Positions 46,223-56,573 are shown, counted from the first letter of the stretch. The stretch is DNA of 64,000 nt from Aeoliella mucimassa (GCF_007748035.1 NZ_CP036278.1:1550001-1614000); one strand, 5' to 3'. Numbers and translations: made by a program. Notes: generated by a model not told the origin, from the letters alone.

Positions 46223-47295
46223 CGGGTGGTTGCTCCTTGCTCGAGTCGAGCAGTCGGCTCGTTCCAGCGGAGTGAGTGCGGGGCGTTCTCGTTGGCCACG
46301 CCGGGAGCCATTCGCCAACTCAAGAGCAGCACAATCGTCGTCGTGCCGAGCAATAACGCGCCGGTTGCCTGGTGGGCGGTCACTACGTGCGACTGCCACC
46401 AGCCGTCGGCCAGCACGGCCTCGGGCGACATCGGCAAGATGCCCCGCAGCCAGAGGGGAGTGCCGTACTTCAAGATCCAGGTTGCCAGCCCCAGCAGCAA
46501 TTGAAAGAGCATGGCGAAGTTCAGCACCCATCCACTGCGACGAAGAAACTTGGGGAACTCCGCCCGGGTGGCGAGCCACGCCATGCGCAGCACCAGCACG
46601 GTCACCAGACCAGCCAGTACCACATGCACCCGCGTGGCATGCGTAAACGCGGTGGTGACAAACGTAACCGGCATGTGACGTATTAACGCGCCGACGATCA
46701 TCTGCAGATAAACCAGCACGCAAGTCAGTCGGGCGATGCCGAACAAGCGACCTGCAAGCGGTGAGTTTTCGGGCAATTCGAGTTCGTTCCAGCTGCGCGA
46801 GGTCCACACCACCAGAGCGGCCGTGAGGGCAAAAAACAGCGGACCAACGCAGCCATGAATCATGGCCAGGATCCGGTCGTCGAGCAGCACGCGGAATCCG
46901 CCGAGCGCGCCTTGGGCGATCACTCCGATCACGGTGACGATGCCAGCCCACCGCATCCAGCTGCGAGAGTCGTACTTCCACAGTAGCCCCGCGATCAACA
47001 GGCTCAAGAGGCCGATAATCGTGGCCAGCAACCGGTGGCCATGTTCGACAAACAAATCCCACGGGCCCGACCACCAGGTCGACAGTGGGTAGAGGAACAT
47101 GTTGTAGCCATAGGTTCCCGGCCAATCGGGAACCGCCATGCCCGACTTCGTGGTCGTGACCAGCCCGCCGATCCAGAGCAATGGAAAGGTGAGCACACAG
47201 AGCACCCAGGCGACCCATCGCGTCCAGCGGAGCCCGGCCGGTAGCTTTTCGGCCGAAACTTGGCTGTCACGTACTTTTGCCGACTGGGTTGCCAT
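46219..47295 (-). CDS. ctaA: Haem A synthase (COX15/CtaA family)
   Basis: 358 residues, eight helices. Conserved His residues lie in pairs expected for the family: VEHGHRLLATIIG, AMIHGCVGPLFF, HATRVHVVLAGLV and SHVVTAHQATGALLL. The early segment LWIGGLVTTTKSGMAVPDWP is typical. It oxidises the methyl group of haem O to give haem A. Translationally coupled to ctaB; the five genes ctaA-ctaB-ABC-permease-DUF420 form one minus-strand operon. Confidence 0.92.
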   Translation of the reverse strand: MATQSAKVRDSQVSAEKLPAGLRWTRWVAWVLCVLTFPLLWIGGLVTTTKSGMAVPDWPGTYGYNMFLYPLSTWWSGPWDLFVEHGHRLLATIIGLLSLLIAGLLWKYDSRSWMRWAGIVTVIGVIAQGALGGFRVLLDDRILAMIHGCVGPLFFALTAALVVWTSRSWNELELPENSPLAGRLFGIARLTCVLVYLQMIVGALIRHMPVTFVTTAFTHATRVHVVLAGLVTVLVLRMAWLATRAEFPKFLRRSGWVLNFAMLFQLLLGLATWILKYGTPLWLRGILPMSPEAVLADGWWQSHVVTAHQATGALLLGTTTIVLLLSWRMAPGVANENAPHSLRWNEPTARLEQGATTR

Positions 47296-47442
47296 GCAAC
47301 TGAAACCGAAGGGGTGAGACCGGGGGGAGTGCGCATCGAGGGCGGGAAATTGGATAGCCCGGTATTATAAGGCGTGACCACCTGTCGGCAAAAGCGGTCA
47401 AAATGTCGCACCTAAAGGCGACTTGCCTCCCGAAACGTGCAA

Positions 47443-47862
47443 TTATTTGCCTGATTTCAGCTCCCGAGCCTTCACTCGTAGCTCTTCGCTGGTCCAGCCT
47501 TCGCGGTTTGCGGCTGCCAGTAGCTTCCGCTGCTCGGGCGGGGCGAGCCGGGCCACCGCGGCGTGGGCCGACCACGACAAATTGGGATGCCGGTTCTCGA
47601 ACGGCACCCGGCGGGCCACCGACGCGTAGCGGCTGAGCATTTCGGTCGACACCATCCCCTCGCACATTTGCGAAAAGGCCTCGCCGAAGCCATCCTCGCC
47701 GGCGTTGATCAGGTCGCCAATCCACCACGGGCCCGCTCGTTGGCACCAAATGGCAAACTGCAGCGGGCCATTCCAGTCCTCCATCGAAGGCTTGCCAGAG
47801 ATACGAATGCCCGTCGAAAAAAAGTGGAACGGGCCAACGGAAATCTTAGGGCGTTGGCTCAT
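47443..47862 (-). CDS. Small hypothetical protein
   Basis: 139 residues from ATG 47862. Rich in Trp in the first half (MEDWNGPLQFAIWCQRAGPWWIGDLINAGEDGFGEAFSQ), followed by a helical second half (SAHAAVARLAPPEQRKLLAAANREGWTSEELRVKARELK) resembling the helical part of ParB-like or phage regulatory proteins. No signal peptide. The family is not recognised. It is divergent from hemB with 164 bp between. Confidence 0.5.
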   Translation of the reverse strand: MSQRPKISVGPFHFFSTGIRISGKPSMEDWNGPLQFAIWCQRAGPWWIGDLINAGEDGFGEAFSQMCEGMVSTEMLSRYASVARRVPFENRHPNLSWSAHAAVARLAPPEQRKLLAAANREGWTSEELRVKARELKSGK

Positions 47863-47966
47863 AGTGGCAGTGAAATCGAAAGGAGGGGACAAAGGTAGCA
47901 AGCCGGTAGTACGCAATGCGTCGCGCTGCGTGAGTCGGTAGATTTTACTGGCAGCGACACAGATAA

Positions 47967-49040
<1,074 letters not shown>

Positions 49041-49050
49041 CGTGCCCGAG

Positions 49051-49968
49051 CTACCGATGCTCGTAGCCAGTTGCCAGCAGAGCTTCGCGAGTGCCATCGG
49101 CATTCAGTTGCACCAGGCTCGTGTCGGCGGTGAACTCCCCGACGTCGGTCAATCCACAAGCGAGTGGTTGGGTTGCCAGGAGTTCGGCACTCACCGCTGG
49201 CGGTACTGCGAGCAGTAGTTCGAAATCCTCTCCATCGCTCAGCGCATGCATCGCAGGCGACTTGCCGCTGTCGACCGCCGCTCGTGCTGCCTGCTCGGTA
49301 ATCGGCAGCTTGGCCAGCTCGACGACCGCTCCCACATGGCTCGCCTTGGTCATCCGGGCAAGGTCGAGCGAGAGCCCGTCGCTCAGGTCCATGGCCGCGT
49401 GGATGTCGTACTGGCTCGCCAACTGCAGGGCCTCGGCCACGCGCGGCGTGAAGTCGAGGTGATGACCTTGCAGGCTGCCACCGAGTTTGCCAGTCACCAA
49501 CATGCGATCGCCTGGCTTGGCGCCGCTACGACGCCAAGCGGTGCCAGCGTCGACCGTGCCGAACGCGGTGACGCTGATCACAAGCGGGCCACGAGTGACG
49601 TTGGTGTCGCCGCCAATCACCGGACAGCCGAGCTGTTCGGCCAGCGGAATCATGCCCTCGGTGAGCTGCTCAGCCAGCTGGCGAGGCTCGTGCTCGCGCG
49701 GCAGGTTGAGCGATACCACCGCAGCCAACGGTTCAGCCGCCATGGCAGCCAGATCGCTCAGGTTCACCGCTAAAGCCTTGCGACCAATACGTTCGGCTGC
49801 GTGCAGGCCGAGGTCGAAGTGCACCTGGTCGGTGATCATGTCGCTGGTCACCACCAGTTGCCGACCGGGCTCGATATTCACCACTGCAGCATCGTCGCCG
49901 ATCCCCAGGGCTATCGGGCCACCGGCCGAAAGCTGTTCGGTGAGCCAGCGAACGTAATCGAGTTCCAT
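49051..49968 (-). CDS. thiL: Thiamine-monophosphate kinase
   Basis: 305 residues from ATG 49968. Phosphorylates thiamine monophosphate to the active cofactor thiamine diphosphate. Family pattern: ALGIGDDAAVV near 20, TSDMITDQVHF, NLSDLAAMAAEPLAAVVSL, CPVIGGDTNVTRGPLVIS and AAMDLSDGLSLDLARM, the metal-binding Asp residues of the PurM-like fold. The AGGA ribosome site 9 bp before ATG lies within an inverted-repeat leader (49974-50046). It follows the HtrA-like gene on the same strand. Confidence 0.93.
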   Translation of the reverse strand: MELDYVRWLTEQLSAGGPIALGIGDDAAVVNIEPGRQLVVTSDMITDQVHFDLGLHAAERIGRKALAVNLSDLAAMAAEPLAAVVSLNLPREHEPRQLAEQLTEGMIPLAEQLGCPVIGGDTNVTRGPLVISVTAFGTVDAGTAWRRSGAKPGDRMLVTGKLGGSLQGHHLDFTPRVAEALQLASQYDIHAAMDLSDGLSLDLARMTKASHVGAVVELAKLPITEQAARAAVDSGKSPAMHALSDGEDFELLLAVPPAVSAELLATQPLACGLTDVGEFTADTSLVQLNADGTREALLATGYEHR

Positions 49969-49973
49969 GGCAA

Positions 49974-50046
49974 GGTTCCTGTCGAGTCGTATGGTGAGCT
50001 TTGGTTCCTGCTCACTATTCTTGCAGGAACCACCGCTCTCGACAGG
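49974..50046 (-). promoter_or_regulatory. thiL leader with two alternative hairpins, one covering the ribosome site
   Basis: On the minus strand, CCTGTCGAG (50046-50038) can pair with CTCGACAGG (49986-49978). TGGTTCCTG (50032-50024) can pair with CAGGAACCA (50010-50002). A second CAGGAACC (49981-49974) includes the thiL ribosome site AGGA and can compete for the same GGTTCCTG arm. Both the outer stem and the alternative stem cover part of the ribosome site. Confidence 0.6.
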
Positions 50047-50060
50047 GGCACTCCACCAAG

Positions 50061-50076
50061 ATCGCTCGCGAGCGAT
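50061..50076. repeat. 16-bp perfect palindrome at the HtrA stop
   Basis: ATCGCTCGCGAGCGAT reads the same on both strands; it ends on the first base of the HtrA-like gene's stop codon. It may be the 3' mRNA end structure of that gene or a protein-binding site. Confidence 0.5.
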
Positions 50077-51452
50077 TAACGACGAATCGTACTTCGTGAG
50101 GTCGCCGAGGCGACGTTGATGTCGGTGTACAGCGTTTCGTTGTTACGAACGATGTAGAACCGAACTTCGCGGAGCTGGTCGATGTTCGACTTCTTCAGAA
50201 TGTAGTCGATGTCGTTCATCGAAGCGGTCTGCCAGCGGTGCATGCCGACCAGGATGTCGCCCGATTCCAGGCCTTCGCGTTCCGCGGGGCTGTTGGGACG
50301 CACGTCGACGATCTTCAGACCGCCGCGATATTGCGAGTCTTTACTAAACAGGTTCTTAGGAGCCGGCTCAAGCTCGACACCCAGCGTTTCCCAGGCGTCG
50401 GAGTGGTAGGACTTGGCAGCCACGATTGGAGTGCTGCCGTTCGAGCGGAGTGGTTCGGCAGCCAGTTTCAAGCCAACCGACTCGCCGGAGCGAGCCACTG
50501 CTACATCGACCGCACGGCTGTTGGTGCCGATCAGTGCTCGCTCGATGTCGAGCCGACGGTGGGCTTCGATCTCGCCGATGCGCTCAATCACGTCGCCACG
50601 GGTGAAGCCGTACTTATCGGCAGGGCTACCCTCCGCCACGTGTTCCACAACCACCTGCCCCTCGGCTGCGTCGGTACGAAGGGTGAGCCCGTGCCACATG
50701 TTCTCGGTCTCTTCCACGCTAATCAGGCGAGCCGCAACTTCCATGGCCGAATCGACGGGGATGGCAAAGCCAATACCCTGGGCACCAGCTCGCACGGCGA
50801 CGTTCACGCCGATCATCTCGCCGTCGATGTTTAGCAGCGGGCCACCCGAGTTGCCAGGGTTGATGCTGGCATCGGTCTGAATCAAATCGTCGTACGACTG
50901 GGTGTCGCTCACCTGCACGTCGCGGTGCAACGCCGACACAATGCCGACCGTCACGGTGTGCTCATAACCAAACGCGTTGCCAACGGCCACCACGGTTTCA
51001 GCAGGCATCAAATCGCTGGAGGTACCGACGTTGATCGTGGGCAGCAACTGCGAAGTGCGAACACGAATCACTGCCAGATCGGTACGGGGGTCGAACGCGA
51101 CAACCTTGGCTACGTACTTCCGACGATCAGCAAACGTCACGTTGATCTGACGCACTCCGTCGACCACGTGATTGTTGGTGAGGATGTAGCCCCGGGGGTC
51201 GATCACCACGCCGGTGCCCATGCCGTTCACTTGTCGCGTGGCATCGTGCGTGCCAGGCGATTGATCGGTAACCGTTTTCTGTCCTTGAATGTTCACCACA
51301 GCAGGGCTCGCCTTTTGTACGGCGCGAACCAGCGGAGTTAACCGCTCCGGCGTTACCTCCCGGCCATGGCACGTGCCTGCGACAAAGCAGGCGGAAACAA
51401 GGAAGATATTCAGCAGTCCACCCACTAGGCGGGCATGTCGGGTTTGGGGCAT
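50076..51452 (-). CDS. HtrA/Deg-like secreted serine protease with two PDZ domains
   Basis: 458 residues from ATG 51452; signal-like helix LLNIFLVSACFVAGTC with Cys28 possibly a weak lipobox (AGTC). Trypsin-like domain ~35-250 with catalytic His95 (TNNHVV), Asp125 (RTDLAVI) and Ser202 (NPGNSGGP). Two PDZ domains follow (~265-335 and ~360-440, the second with GLKIVDVRPNSPAEREGLESGDILVGM). It should degrade or refold damaged envelope proteins. The PDZ gene at 52689 is divergent, with the lipoprotein gene between. Confidence 0.9.
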   Translation of the reverse strand: MPQTRHARLVGGLLNIFLVSACFVAGTCHGREVTPERLTPLVRAVQKASPAVVNIQGQKTVTDQSPGTHDATRQVNGMGTGVVIDPRGYILTNNHVVDGVRQINVTFADRRKYVAKVVAFDPRTDLAVIRVRTSQLLPTINVGTSSDLMPAETVVAVGNAFGYEHTVTVGIVSALHRDVQVSDTQSYDDLIQTDASINPGNSGGPLLNIDGEMIGVNVAVRAGAQGIGFAIPVDSAMEVAARLISVEETENMWHGLTLRTDAAEGQVVVEHVAEGSPADKYGFTRGDVIERIGEIEAHRRLDIERALIGTNSRAVDVAVARSGESVGLKLAAEPLRSNGSTPIVAAKSYHSDAWETLGVELEPAPKNLFSKDSQYRGGLKIVDVRPNSPAEREGLESGDILVGMHRWQTASMNDIDYILKKSNIDQLREVRFYIVRNNETLYTDINVASATSRSTIRR

Positions 51453-51657
51453 GGTGGGTACTGGGTCGGTGGAGTCCACGCCAACGGGCGGGTGCGTGGA
51501 TGCGGGCAGGGTGATAGCAAACGAACGTGCCTGCCCGGGCCAAAGCTGGGCGTGCTTGGGTGTGATCGACCATCCGTTACGATCGGCTTAAAACGCATAA
51601 GCCGAGGCCGGTAGAGTCGCCCTAGCTTCACGCGCTGCTAGCACCAAATTTGCCGAA

Positions 51658-52431
51658 TTACTCTGACGCCCAGCTCTCGGCGCGAGGAGCAAACACCGGA
51701 CGCGATGGCACCGGAAAGAACCTGCTCGGCGGTGCCGACTGCAGTGGTGGCTGAAAATAAGGGCTCACGTTCGGCAGAGAAGGGAGCCGGCAACCAAGTC
51801 CACTGAACGAGGGGAGCACCATCACCGGCACTCCGCTCGCGTTGCACTCGCAAGGCGAACACTCGCAGTACATGCAGTCGTCGCAAGCTTGTGGGCCTAT
51901 GGTTGGCTGTGGATGGACCATGGCCTGCGATTCACCAGCTGTCTGTGGATCGACGATTGCTAGCGGTTCGGGCATGGTCGCCGAGGGATCGCTTTCGGTG
52001 GGCTCGCCGCCAAGTGTCGGCCGCGGCGGCATGTTTTTCCGATCAGACAGCGGACCACGAATCTCCTCAGCCCGAGTCGGCTCTCCCTCAGCGCTCGGCA
52101 GCTGCTCAGCATTGGTTTGCCGCACCTTTGACTGCAGTTGCGGAATCCCCTGCATGGCGAGCGGCTGTGGTGGAACCATCCGCGGCTGAGCCGCCGGGCG
52201 GGGCTCTGGTGGCCCGTCGTCCACCACGTATCGATCGAAGGCTCTTACCAGCGAAGTGAGCGGATCCTCCCCATAATCGCCCGGTTCTGACTGCACCGCG
52301 GTCATCGGCTGCCCGCTCTGCATCGACGGATTACCCGCCATGTCGAAGCTGGCGCAGCCCGAAAAACTGCTCAGCCCGGCCAGGGCTAGCAGCGAAAAAA
52401 CAGTGCGAATTGGGGGGAACCAGCGATTCAC
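51658..52431 (-). CDS. Pro-rich lipoprotein of unknown function
   Basis: About 257 residues if GTG 52431 is the start; ATG 52497 would add 22 residues. Signal and lipobox are clear: TVFSLLALAGLSSFSGCASF. The rest is low-complexity and Pro/Gln/Glu-rich, with a Cys cluster near 200 (CDDCMYCECSPCEC) that could bind metal or form disulfides, and a Pro/Phe-rich end. No domain is recognised. It lies 205 bp upstream of the HtrA-like gene in the same direction. Confidence 0.55.
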   Translation of the reverse strand: MNRWFPPIRTVFSLLALAGLSSFSGCASFDMAGNPSMQSGQPMTAVQSEPGDYGEDPLTSLVRAFDRYVVDDGPPEPRPAAQPRMVPPQPLAMQGIPQLQSKVRQTNAEQLPSAEGEPTRAEEIRGPLSDRKNMPPRPTLGGEPTESDPSATMPEPLAIVDPQTAGESQAMVHPQPTIGPQACDDCMYCECSPCECNASGVPVMVLPSFSGLGCRLPSLPNVSPYFQPPLQSAPPSRFFPVPSRPVFAPRAESWASE

Positions 52432-52688
52432 GAGTGGCAATCGCAGCAATTTGGGGGGTAAAATGATAACAGCGAAGCTCCAGCGTTCCGCTGCCATGCG
52501 CAACTCGAAACACCCGGGGCTTTCGTTTCCATCGACTCCCCAGCACCATAACTTTTGCACGACCGGCAAACTCGCGCTATTTTATCTAAGGTGCTGCTAG
52601 CATCCGGCATCGACGTAGCCGGCATCGCCGTCGTTCGGTACAGTCCGCCATTCGTTTCCTTCCGCCCATCCTTTCCCAGCCCGAGTCC

Positions 52689-53750
52689 ATGATGCGAGAG
52701 TCTCTCGTTGCCCTGACACTCACGTTTGCCCTGGCGCTGTTGATCCCCGGTGCGTTGGCAGCCGAACCGGCTCCTCCCGTAACTTCCACCAGCGAGTCGC
52801 TGGCCGACCAGCCACAGCAGCCGGCCCCGCCGACCGAGGCGGAACTCGAAAGCTGGCTCGCCGGGCTCGACGCGAACAAGTACGCCCAGCGCGAAGCAGC
52901 AACCGATGCACTGGGCGAAGCCGGCGCGGTAGCGGTTCCCTACTTGCGACGCGCAGCACTCGGCGATTCGCTCGAAGCCGCCGATCGCGCGGTCTGGATC
53001 CTGAAGAAGTTCGCCGAGTCGACTGACGAACAGTTGAAGTTGGACGCGTTGACTGTGTTGGCCGACACCGAGCGTTTTCCCGGCATCGTTCGCGAAGCCG
53101 AACTGGCACTCGCGGAAATCTATGAACAGCTTTGCCAGACTCACCTCGAAGAACTCGGCGCCGAGTTCACCATTGAGCAAGGTGGGGTGAACCTGGTGAA
53201 TCTCGATGCCGAGGTGATTAAGGTGAACACCAACCGTGAGCAGTGGAAGGGCACCGTCGACGATGTGATGATGCTTGCAAAGTTGCGACAGGTCGCCATG
53301 CTGCGGGTTGCTTGCAGTGAACTCAAAGACGAGCATGTTCGCCAGCTCGCTGGCATCGAAGGTCTTGAGATCATCGAGTTGGTCGAAACCAAAACCAGCA
53401 TCGCCTGTGTCGACGAACTCAAGCAAACCCACCCACAGCTTCGCGTGCGACTCAAGAACCGCACCATGCTCGGCGTGAAGCTTAGCGATTTGGGCGCGCC
53501 GACCGTGCGTACCATCTACCCCGACAAGCCGGCCGCAAAGGCTGGCATGCGTACCGGCGACGTCATTCTGAAGTTCGATGGGCACGATATCCTTACGTTC
53601 GATGAACTCACCACTCGCATCTCGCAGCATCAACCGGGCGACAAGGTGGAGATTGTTGTCGACCGCGAGGGGAGTGAGGAAACCCTCATCGCCGAGCTGG
53701 AGCAAGTCGATTGGTCGAAGGACGACCCGTTGAGCGAAGAGGACGAATAG
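52689..53750 (+). CDS. Secreted HEAT-like / PDZ protein
   Basis: 353 residues; signal peptide MMRESLVALTLTFALALLIPGALA. Residues ~50-155 are helical, resembling HEAT repeats (LDANKYAQREAATDALGEAG; LEAADRAVWILKKFA). Residues ~155-265 resemble a leucine-rich or alpha/beta segment (VAMLRVACSELKDEHVRQLAGIEGLEIIEL). A PDZ domain ends it (~268-340: MLGVKLSDLGAPTVRTIYPDKPAAKAGMRTGDVILKFDG). It probably binds protein termini in the periplasm. No catalytic residues are visible. Confidence 0.7.
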   Translation: MMRESLVALTLTFALALLIPGALAAEPAPPVTSTSESLADQPQQPAPPTEAELESWLAGLDANKYAQREAATDALGEAGAVAVPYLRRAALGDSLEAADRAVWILKKFAESTDEQLKLDALTVLADTERFPGIVREAELALAEIYEQLCQTHLEELGAEFTIEQGGVNLVNLDAEVIKVNTNREQWKGTVDDVMMLAKLRQVAMLRVACSELKDEHVRQLAGIEGLEIIELVETKTSIACVDELKQTHPQLRVRLKNRTMLGVKLSDLGAPTVRTIYPDKPAAKAGMRTGDVILKFDGHDILTFDELTTRISQHQPGDKVEIVVDREGSEETLIAELEQVDWSKDDPLSEEDE

Positions 53751-53762
53751 TCCTCCGCAAAC

Positions 53763-55490
53763 TCAGCCTCGCTTAATGAGCTTGCTCATCGCTTTCCAGC
53801 TGCGTGTGTTCGCGACATCCTTTGCCGTTAGTCCGGCTCGCCGGGCTTGCAGCACGCCGTAACGCAGTACGTCGAGCCCGTGAATGCTGTGCGCGTCGCT
53901 GTTGATCACGATCGGAATGCCTAGCTGTTTCGCGCGGGCGCAGTGCACATCGTCTAGATCGAGTCGCGCAGGGTTAGCGTTCAGTTCCAGTAGCTTGCCG
54001 TTTGCCTTGGCCGCCTGCATTACTGCTTCGAGGTCGACCGCGTAGCGATCGCGCTTGTTGATCAACCGGCCCGTCGGGTGGGCGATGGCCGATACCCAGC
54101 GGTTTTCGAGCGCACCAAGAATGCGATCGGTAATCTGCTGCCGCTCCTGGTTCTGTCCGTAGTGCACGCTTGCAACCACCCAGTCGGCCTCGGCCAGCAC
54201 ATCGTCCGGCAGGTCCATTCCACCTTTTTCGAGGATGTCGCACTCGATCCCTTTAAGCACCAGGATGCCTTCGACTTCGTCGTTGACCTTGTCGATCTCG
54301 TCCCACTGCGTTCTTAGGCGATCGGCATCGAGCCCGCGAGCCATGGTCACCCGCTTCGAGTGATCGGTAATCGCAATGTACTTGAGCCCTCGCTGCTGGG
54401 CGGCCGCTACCATTTCGCGGATGGTTTGCTTGCCATCGGTCGCAGTGGTGTGCATATGCAGGTCGGCCACCAGGTCGTCGAGCTCTAGCAGTTTGGGCAG
54501 GTCTTTCTTGCTGGTGTAGTCGAACTCACCGCGGTTCTCACGCAACTCTGGCGGATAGCACGGCAAGTCGAGCGCCGCATACACGTCGGCTTCCTGCGCG
54601 CCGGCCAGGTACTCCTCGTTGTCGCCATCGACTCGAAATACGCCCCACTCGTTGATCTTCAATCCGCGATCTTTGGCCATGCTGCGGAGGACGACGTTGT
54701 GTTCCTTCGAGCCGGTGAAGTACTGCAGCGCGGCCCCGAACGACTCGGTCGGCACCACCCGCAGGTCGACCTGCATGCCCGAGTCGAGCCGCACCGACAT
54801 TTTCGTATCGCCGCGGGCGATGACGTCGGCCACGTCGTCGAATTCGCCGAGATGATCCATCACCGACGCGACGTCGCTCGCGTCGACCAGAAAATCAAGA
54901 TCACCAACCGTTTCGCGACCCCGTCGGTAGCTGCCGGCAACGGCCAGTTGCTCCACCGCTTTACAGTTTTGCAGGTGCTCGTGAATGCGCTGCACGATCT
55001 CATCGGCCGTGGCCCAGTACACCCGCTCGCCCGCCCGCTCGGCCAGGGCAATGCCATCCATGATGGTCTTCTCGGTCTTCGCACCGAAGCCTTTGAGATC
55101 GCGCACCTTCTCGGCTTCGCACGCCTCGCGAAGTTGTTCCAACGTTTCGACCCCCAACTCTTTGTAGATCACCGAAGCTTTCTTTGGCCCCAGCCCCGGG
55201 ATGCGCATCAACGCGAGCACCCCCTCCGGAATCTCGGCCAGCAGCTCTTCGAGCTGCGGCAGGCTGCCGGTTTTGACCAGCGTGGCGATCTTCTCGGCCA
55301 GGTCCTTACCGATGCCATCGAGCTTGGTCAGGTCGCTCTCCTGCTCGACCAACACCGCAATCGAGTCGGGCAGGTCCTGCAACCGCCGCGAACCGTTCCG
55401 GTACGCCCGGACGCGAAACGGATTGGCCCCCTGGAACTCCAGAAGGTCGGCCATTTTCTCAAACACAGCAGCAATCTCGCGGTTGTCCAT
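53763..55490 (-). CDS. polX: DNA polymerase/3'-5' exonuclease PolX
   Basis: 575 residues, the usual length for bacterial PolX. N-terminal family X polymerase (~1-315): helix-hairpin-helix LMRIPGLGPKKASVIYKELG, nucleotidyltransferase motif AGSYRRGRETVGDLDFLVD and VDLRVVPTESFGAAL. C-terminal PHP domain (~335-575) begins DLHMHTTATDGKQTIREM, continues ITDHSKR and GIECDIL, and ends with NSDAHS: a metal-dependent nuclease. It fills gaps in base-excision repair. Complete. Confidence 0.95.
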   Translation of the reverse strand: MDNREIAAVFEKMADLLEFQGANPFRVRAYRNGSRRLQDLPDSIAVLVEQESDLTKLDGIGKDLAEKIATLVKTGSLPQLEELLAEIPEGVLALMRIPGLGPKKASVIYKELGVETLEQLREACEAEKVRDLKGFGAKTEKTIMDGIALAERAGERVYWATADEIVQRIHEHLQNCKAVEQLAVAGSYRRGRETVGDLDFLVDASDVASVMDHLGEFDDVADVIARGDTKMSVRLDSGMQVDLRVVPTESFGAALQYFTGSKEHNVVLRSMAKDRGLKINEWGVFRVDGDNEEYLAGAQEADVYAALDLPCYPPELRENRGEFDYTSKKDLPKLLELDDLVADLHMHTTATDGKQTIREMVAAAQQRGLKYIAITDHSKRVTMARGLDADRLRTQWDEIDKVNDEVEGILVLKGIECDILEKGGMDLPDDVLAEADWVVASVHYGQNQERQQITDRILGALENRWVSAIAHPTGRLINKRDRYAVDLEAVMQAAKANGKLLELNANPARLDLDDVHCARAKQLGIPIVINSDAHSIHGLDVLRYGVLQARRAGLTAKDVANTRSWKAMSKLIKRG

Positions 55491-55952
55491 AGTGCGAAGG
55501 GAGTCAGGTAGATGGAGGGGGAGGTAAAAGAGGAAAGGGAGGAAGTCTGAATTGCTAGCGGACGATGCACTTACAGCGTTCGATAGTTTCCCATTTCCCA
55601 GAATACGATTGTTTGGGAAAATTGATTTCGCCGCCAGGGATGGTTGTAAGTGCTTGGTATGGAACCACTTGGGGAAAGTGGGCTGCTCGGAGTCGGGAAT
55701 TATATTTTCCCATATGGGAATCTATTTTCGCGGGAGTGGGAAACTAAGTTCGCACCGAACAACCACACGGAACGGCCAACGACCGCCAGGTCGGCGCAAA
55801 CCGGCGGCCACTGCGCGATGCGCACAAATGTTCATTAGACCAGGTTGGTGGCCAATTTCAAGCAAAAAGTGGGGAGGAAACAGTGCCCAAAAACTGCGAT
55901 CGGAAGTCGAGTTTTTGTTCACGTCCTGTTCGGCCTGTGGTAAAATTCAGGC
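55491..55952. promoter_or_regulatory. Intergenic region with TTTCCCA/TGGGAAA motif cluster
   Basis: No gene. Between polX (minus) and vapB (plus) lie TTTCCCA at 55587-55593 and 55594-55600 (tandem), TGGGAAA at 55614-55620, the perfect palindrome TTCCCATATGGGAA at 55707-55720, and TGGGAAA at 55737-55743. Such a cluster looks like an operator for a repressor, possibly the VapBC antitoxin or a regulator of polX. The region is AT-richer than most of the window. Confidence 0.55.
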
Positions 55953-56165
55953 ATGAGCGCAATTTCGATAGAACATCTGGCCAGGCAGATTGAGCAGCTA
56001 ACTCCTGCGGAGCGTGAGCGGCTTGAGCAAGTATTGCAAGAGCATGCAAACAAGGTCCGCAACGGCGAGCCGTCTAGCATGGTGCAGGCGGGCTGGGCGA
56101 AGGGGCTTGTGATGAGCGACGACTTCGACGAGCCGCTGGAAGACTTTCGGGAGTATGCCGAGTAG
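55953..56165 (+). CDS. VapB-like antitoxin
   Basis: 70 residues. The first half is a charged helix (ISIEHLARQIEQLTPAERERLEQVLQEH) and the second half is acidic (SDDFDEPLEDFREYAE), as in small antitoxins paired with PIN toxins, where the tail plugs the toxin active site. The stop TAG shares one base with the GTG start of the toxin gene. A TGTGGTAAAAT stretch just upstream could be an extended -10 promoter giving a very short leader. Confidence 0.75.
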   Translation: MSAISIEHLARQIEQLTPAERERLEQVLQEHANKVRNGEPSSMVQAGWAKGLVMSDDFDEPLEDFREYAE

Positions 56166-56551
56166 TGAGAATTCTGCTCGATACACACGCCTTGCTCTGG
56201 TATGCGGCCGACAGCCCGAAGCTAAGCGGGGCGGCACGGTCGCTTATCGAAAGCGATGAGAACGAAAAGTGTTTGAGTATCGCTTCGTGTTGGGAAATTG
56301 CCATCAAAGTGAGCCTCGGCAAACTGACGCTACCAACGAGCATTGAGAAGTTCTTTTCCGTTCCCCTGGCCTCGTCGAAGTGGAGTCTCCTCTCGCCGGG
56401 AATCGATGAGATGGTGATCGTCAGCGAACTTCCGTTCCACCATCGCGATCCTTTCGATAGGCTCCTTGTAGCACAGGCCATCTCGGAGAGTTTGCCGCTT
56501 GTCAGTAATGACAGCCTGCTGGACCAGTACTCCATTGACCGCAAGTGGTGA
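56165..56551 (+). CDS. VapC-like PIN-domain toxin ribonuclease
   Basis: 128 residues, GTG start overlapping the antitoxin stop. PIN domain with Asp6 (MRILLDTHALLW), Glu44 (CWEIAIKVSLGKL) and Asp95/Asp98 (HHRDPFDRLLVAQA), the acidic residues that hold Mg2+ for RNA cleavage. VapC toxins cut tRNA or rRNA when the antitoxin is lost. All catalytic residues are present, so the toxin should be active. Confidence 0.88.
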   Translation: MRILLDTHALLWYAADSPKLSGAARSLIESDENEKCLSIASCWEIAIKVSLGKLTLPTSIEKFFSVPLASSKWSLLSPGIDEMVIVSELPFHHRDPFDRLLVAQAISESLPLVSNDSLLDQYSIDRKW

Positions 56552-56573
56552 CTGTTGTTGAGCGGTTGGGTAG

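Noticed and set aside
45311-47218. 635-residue minus-strand frame joining ctaA and ctaB regions
   Set aside because: Its first ~330 codons are the wrong frame of ctaA; true ctaB begins at 46222 with an ATGA overlap.
49969-50075. TPP riboswitch upstream of thiL
   Set aside because: No CTGAGA or other conserved TPP-aptamer elements are visible; the repeats present do not fit that fold.
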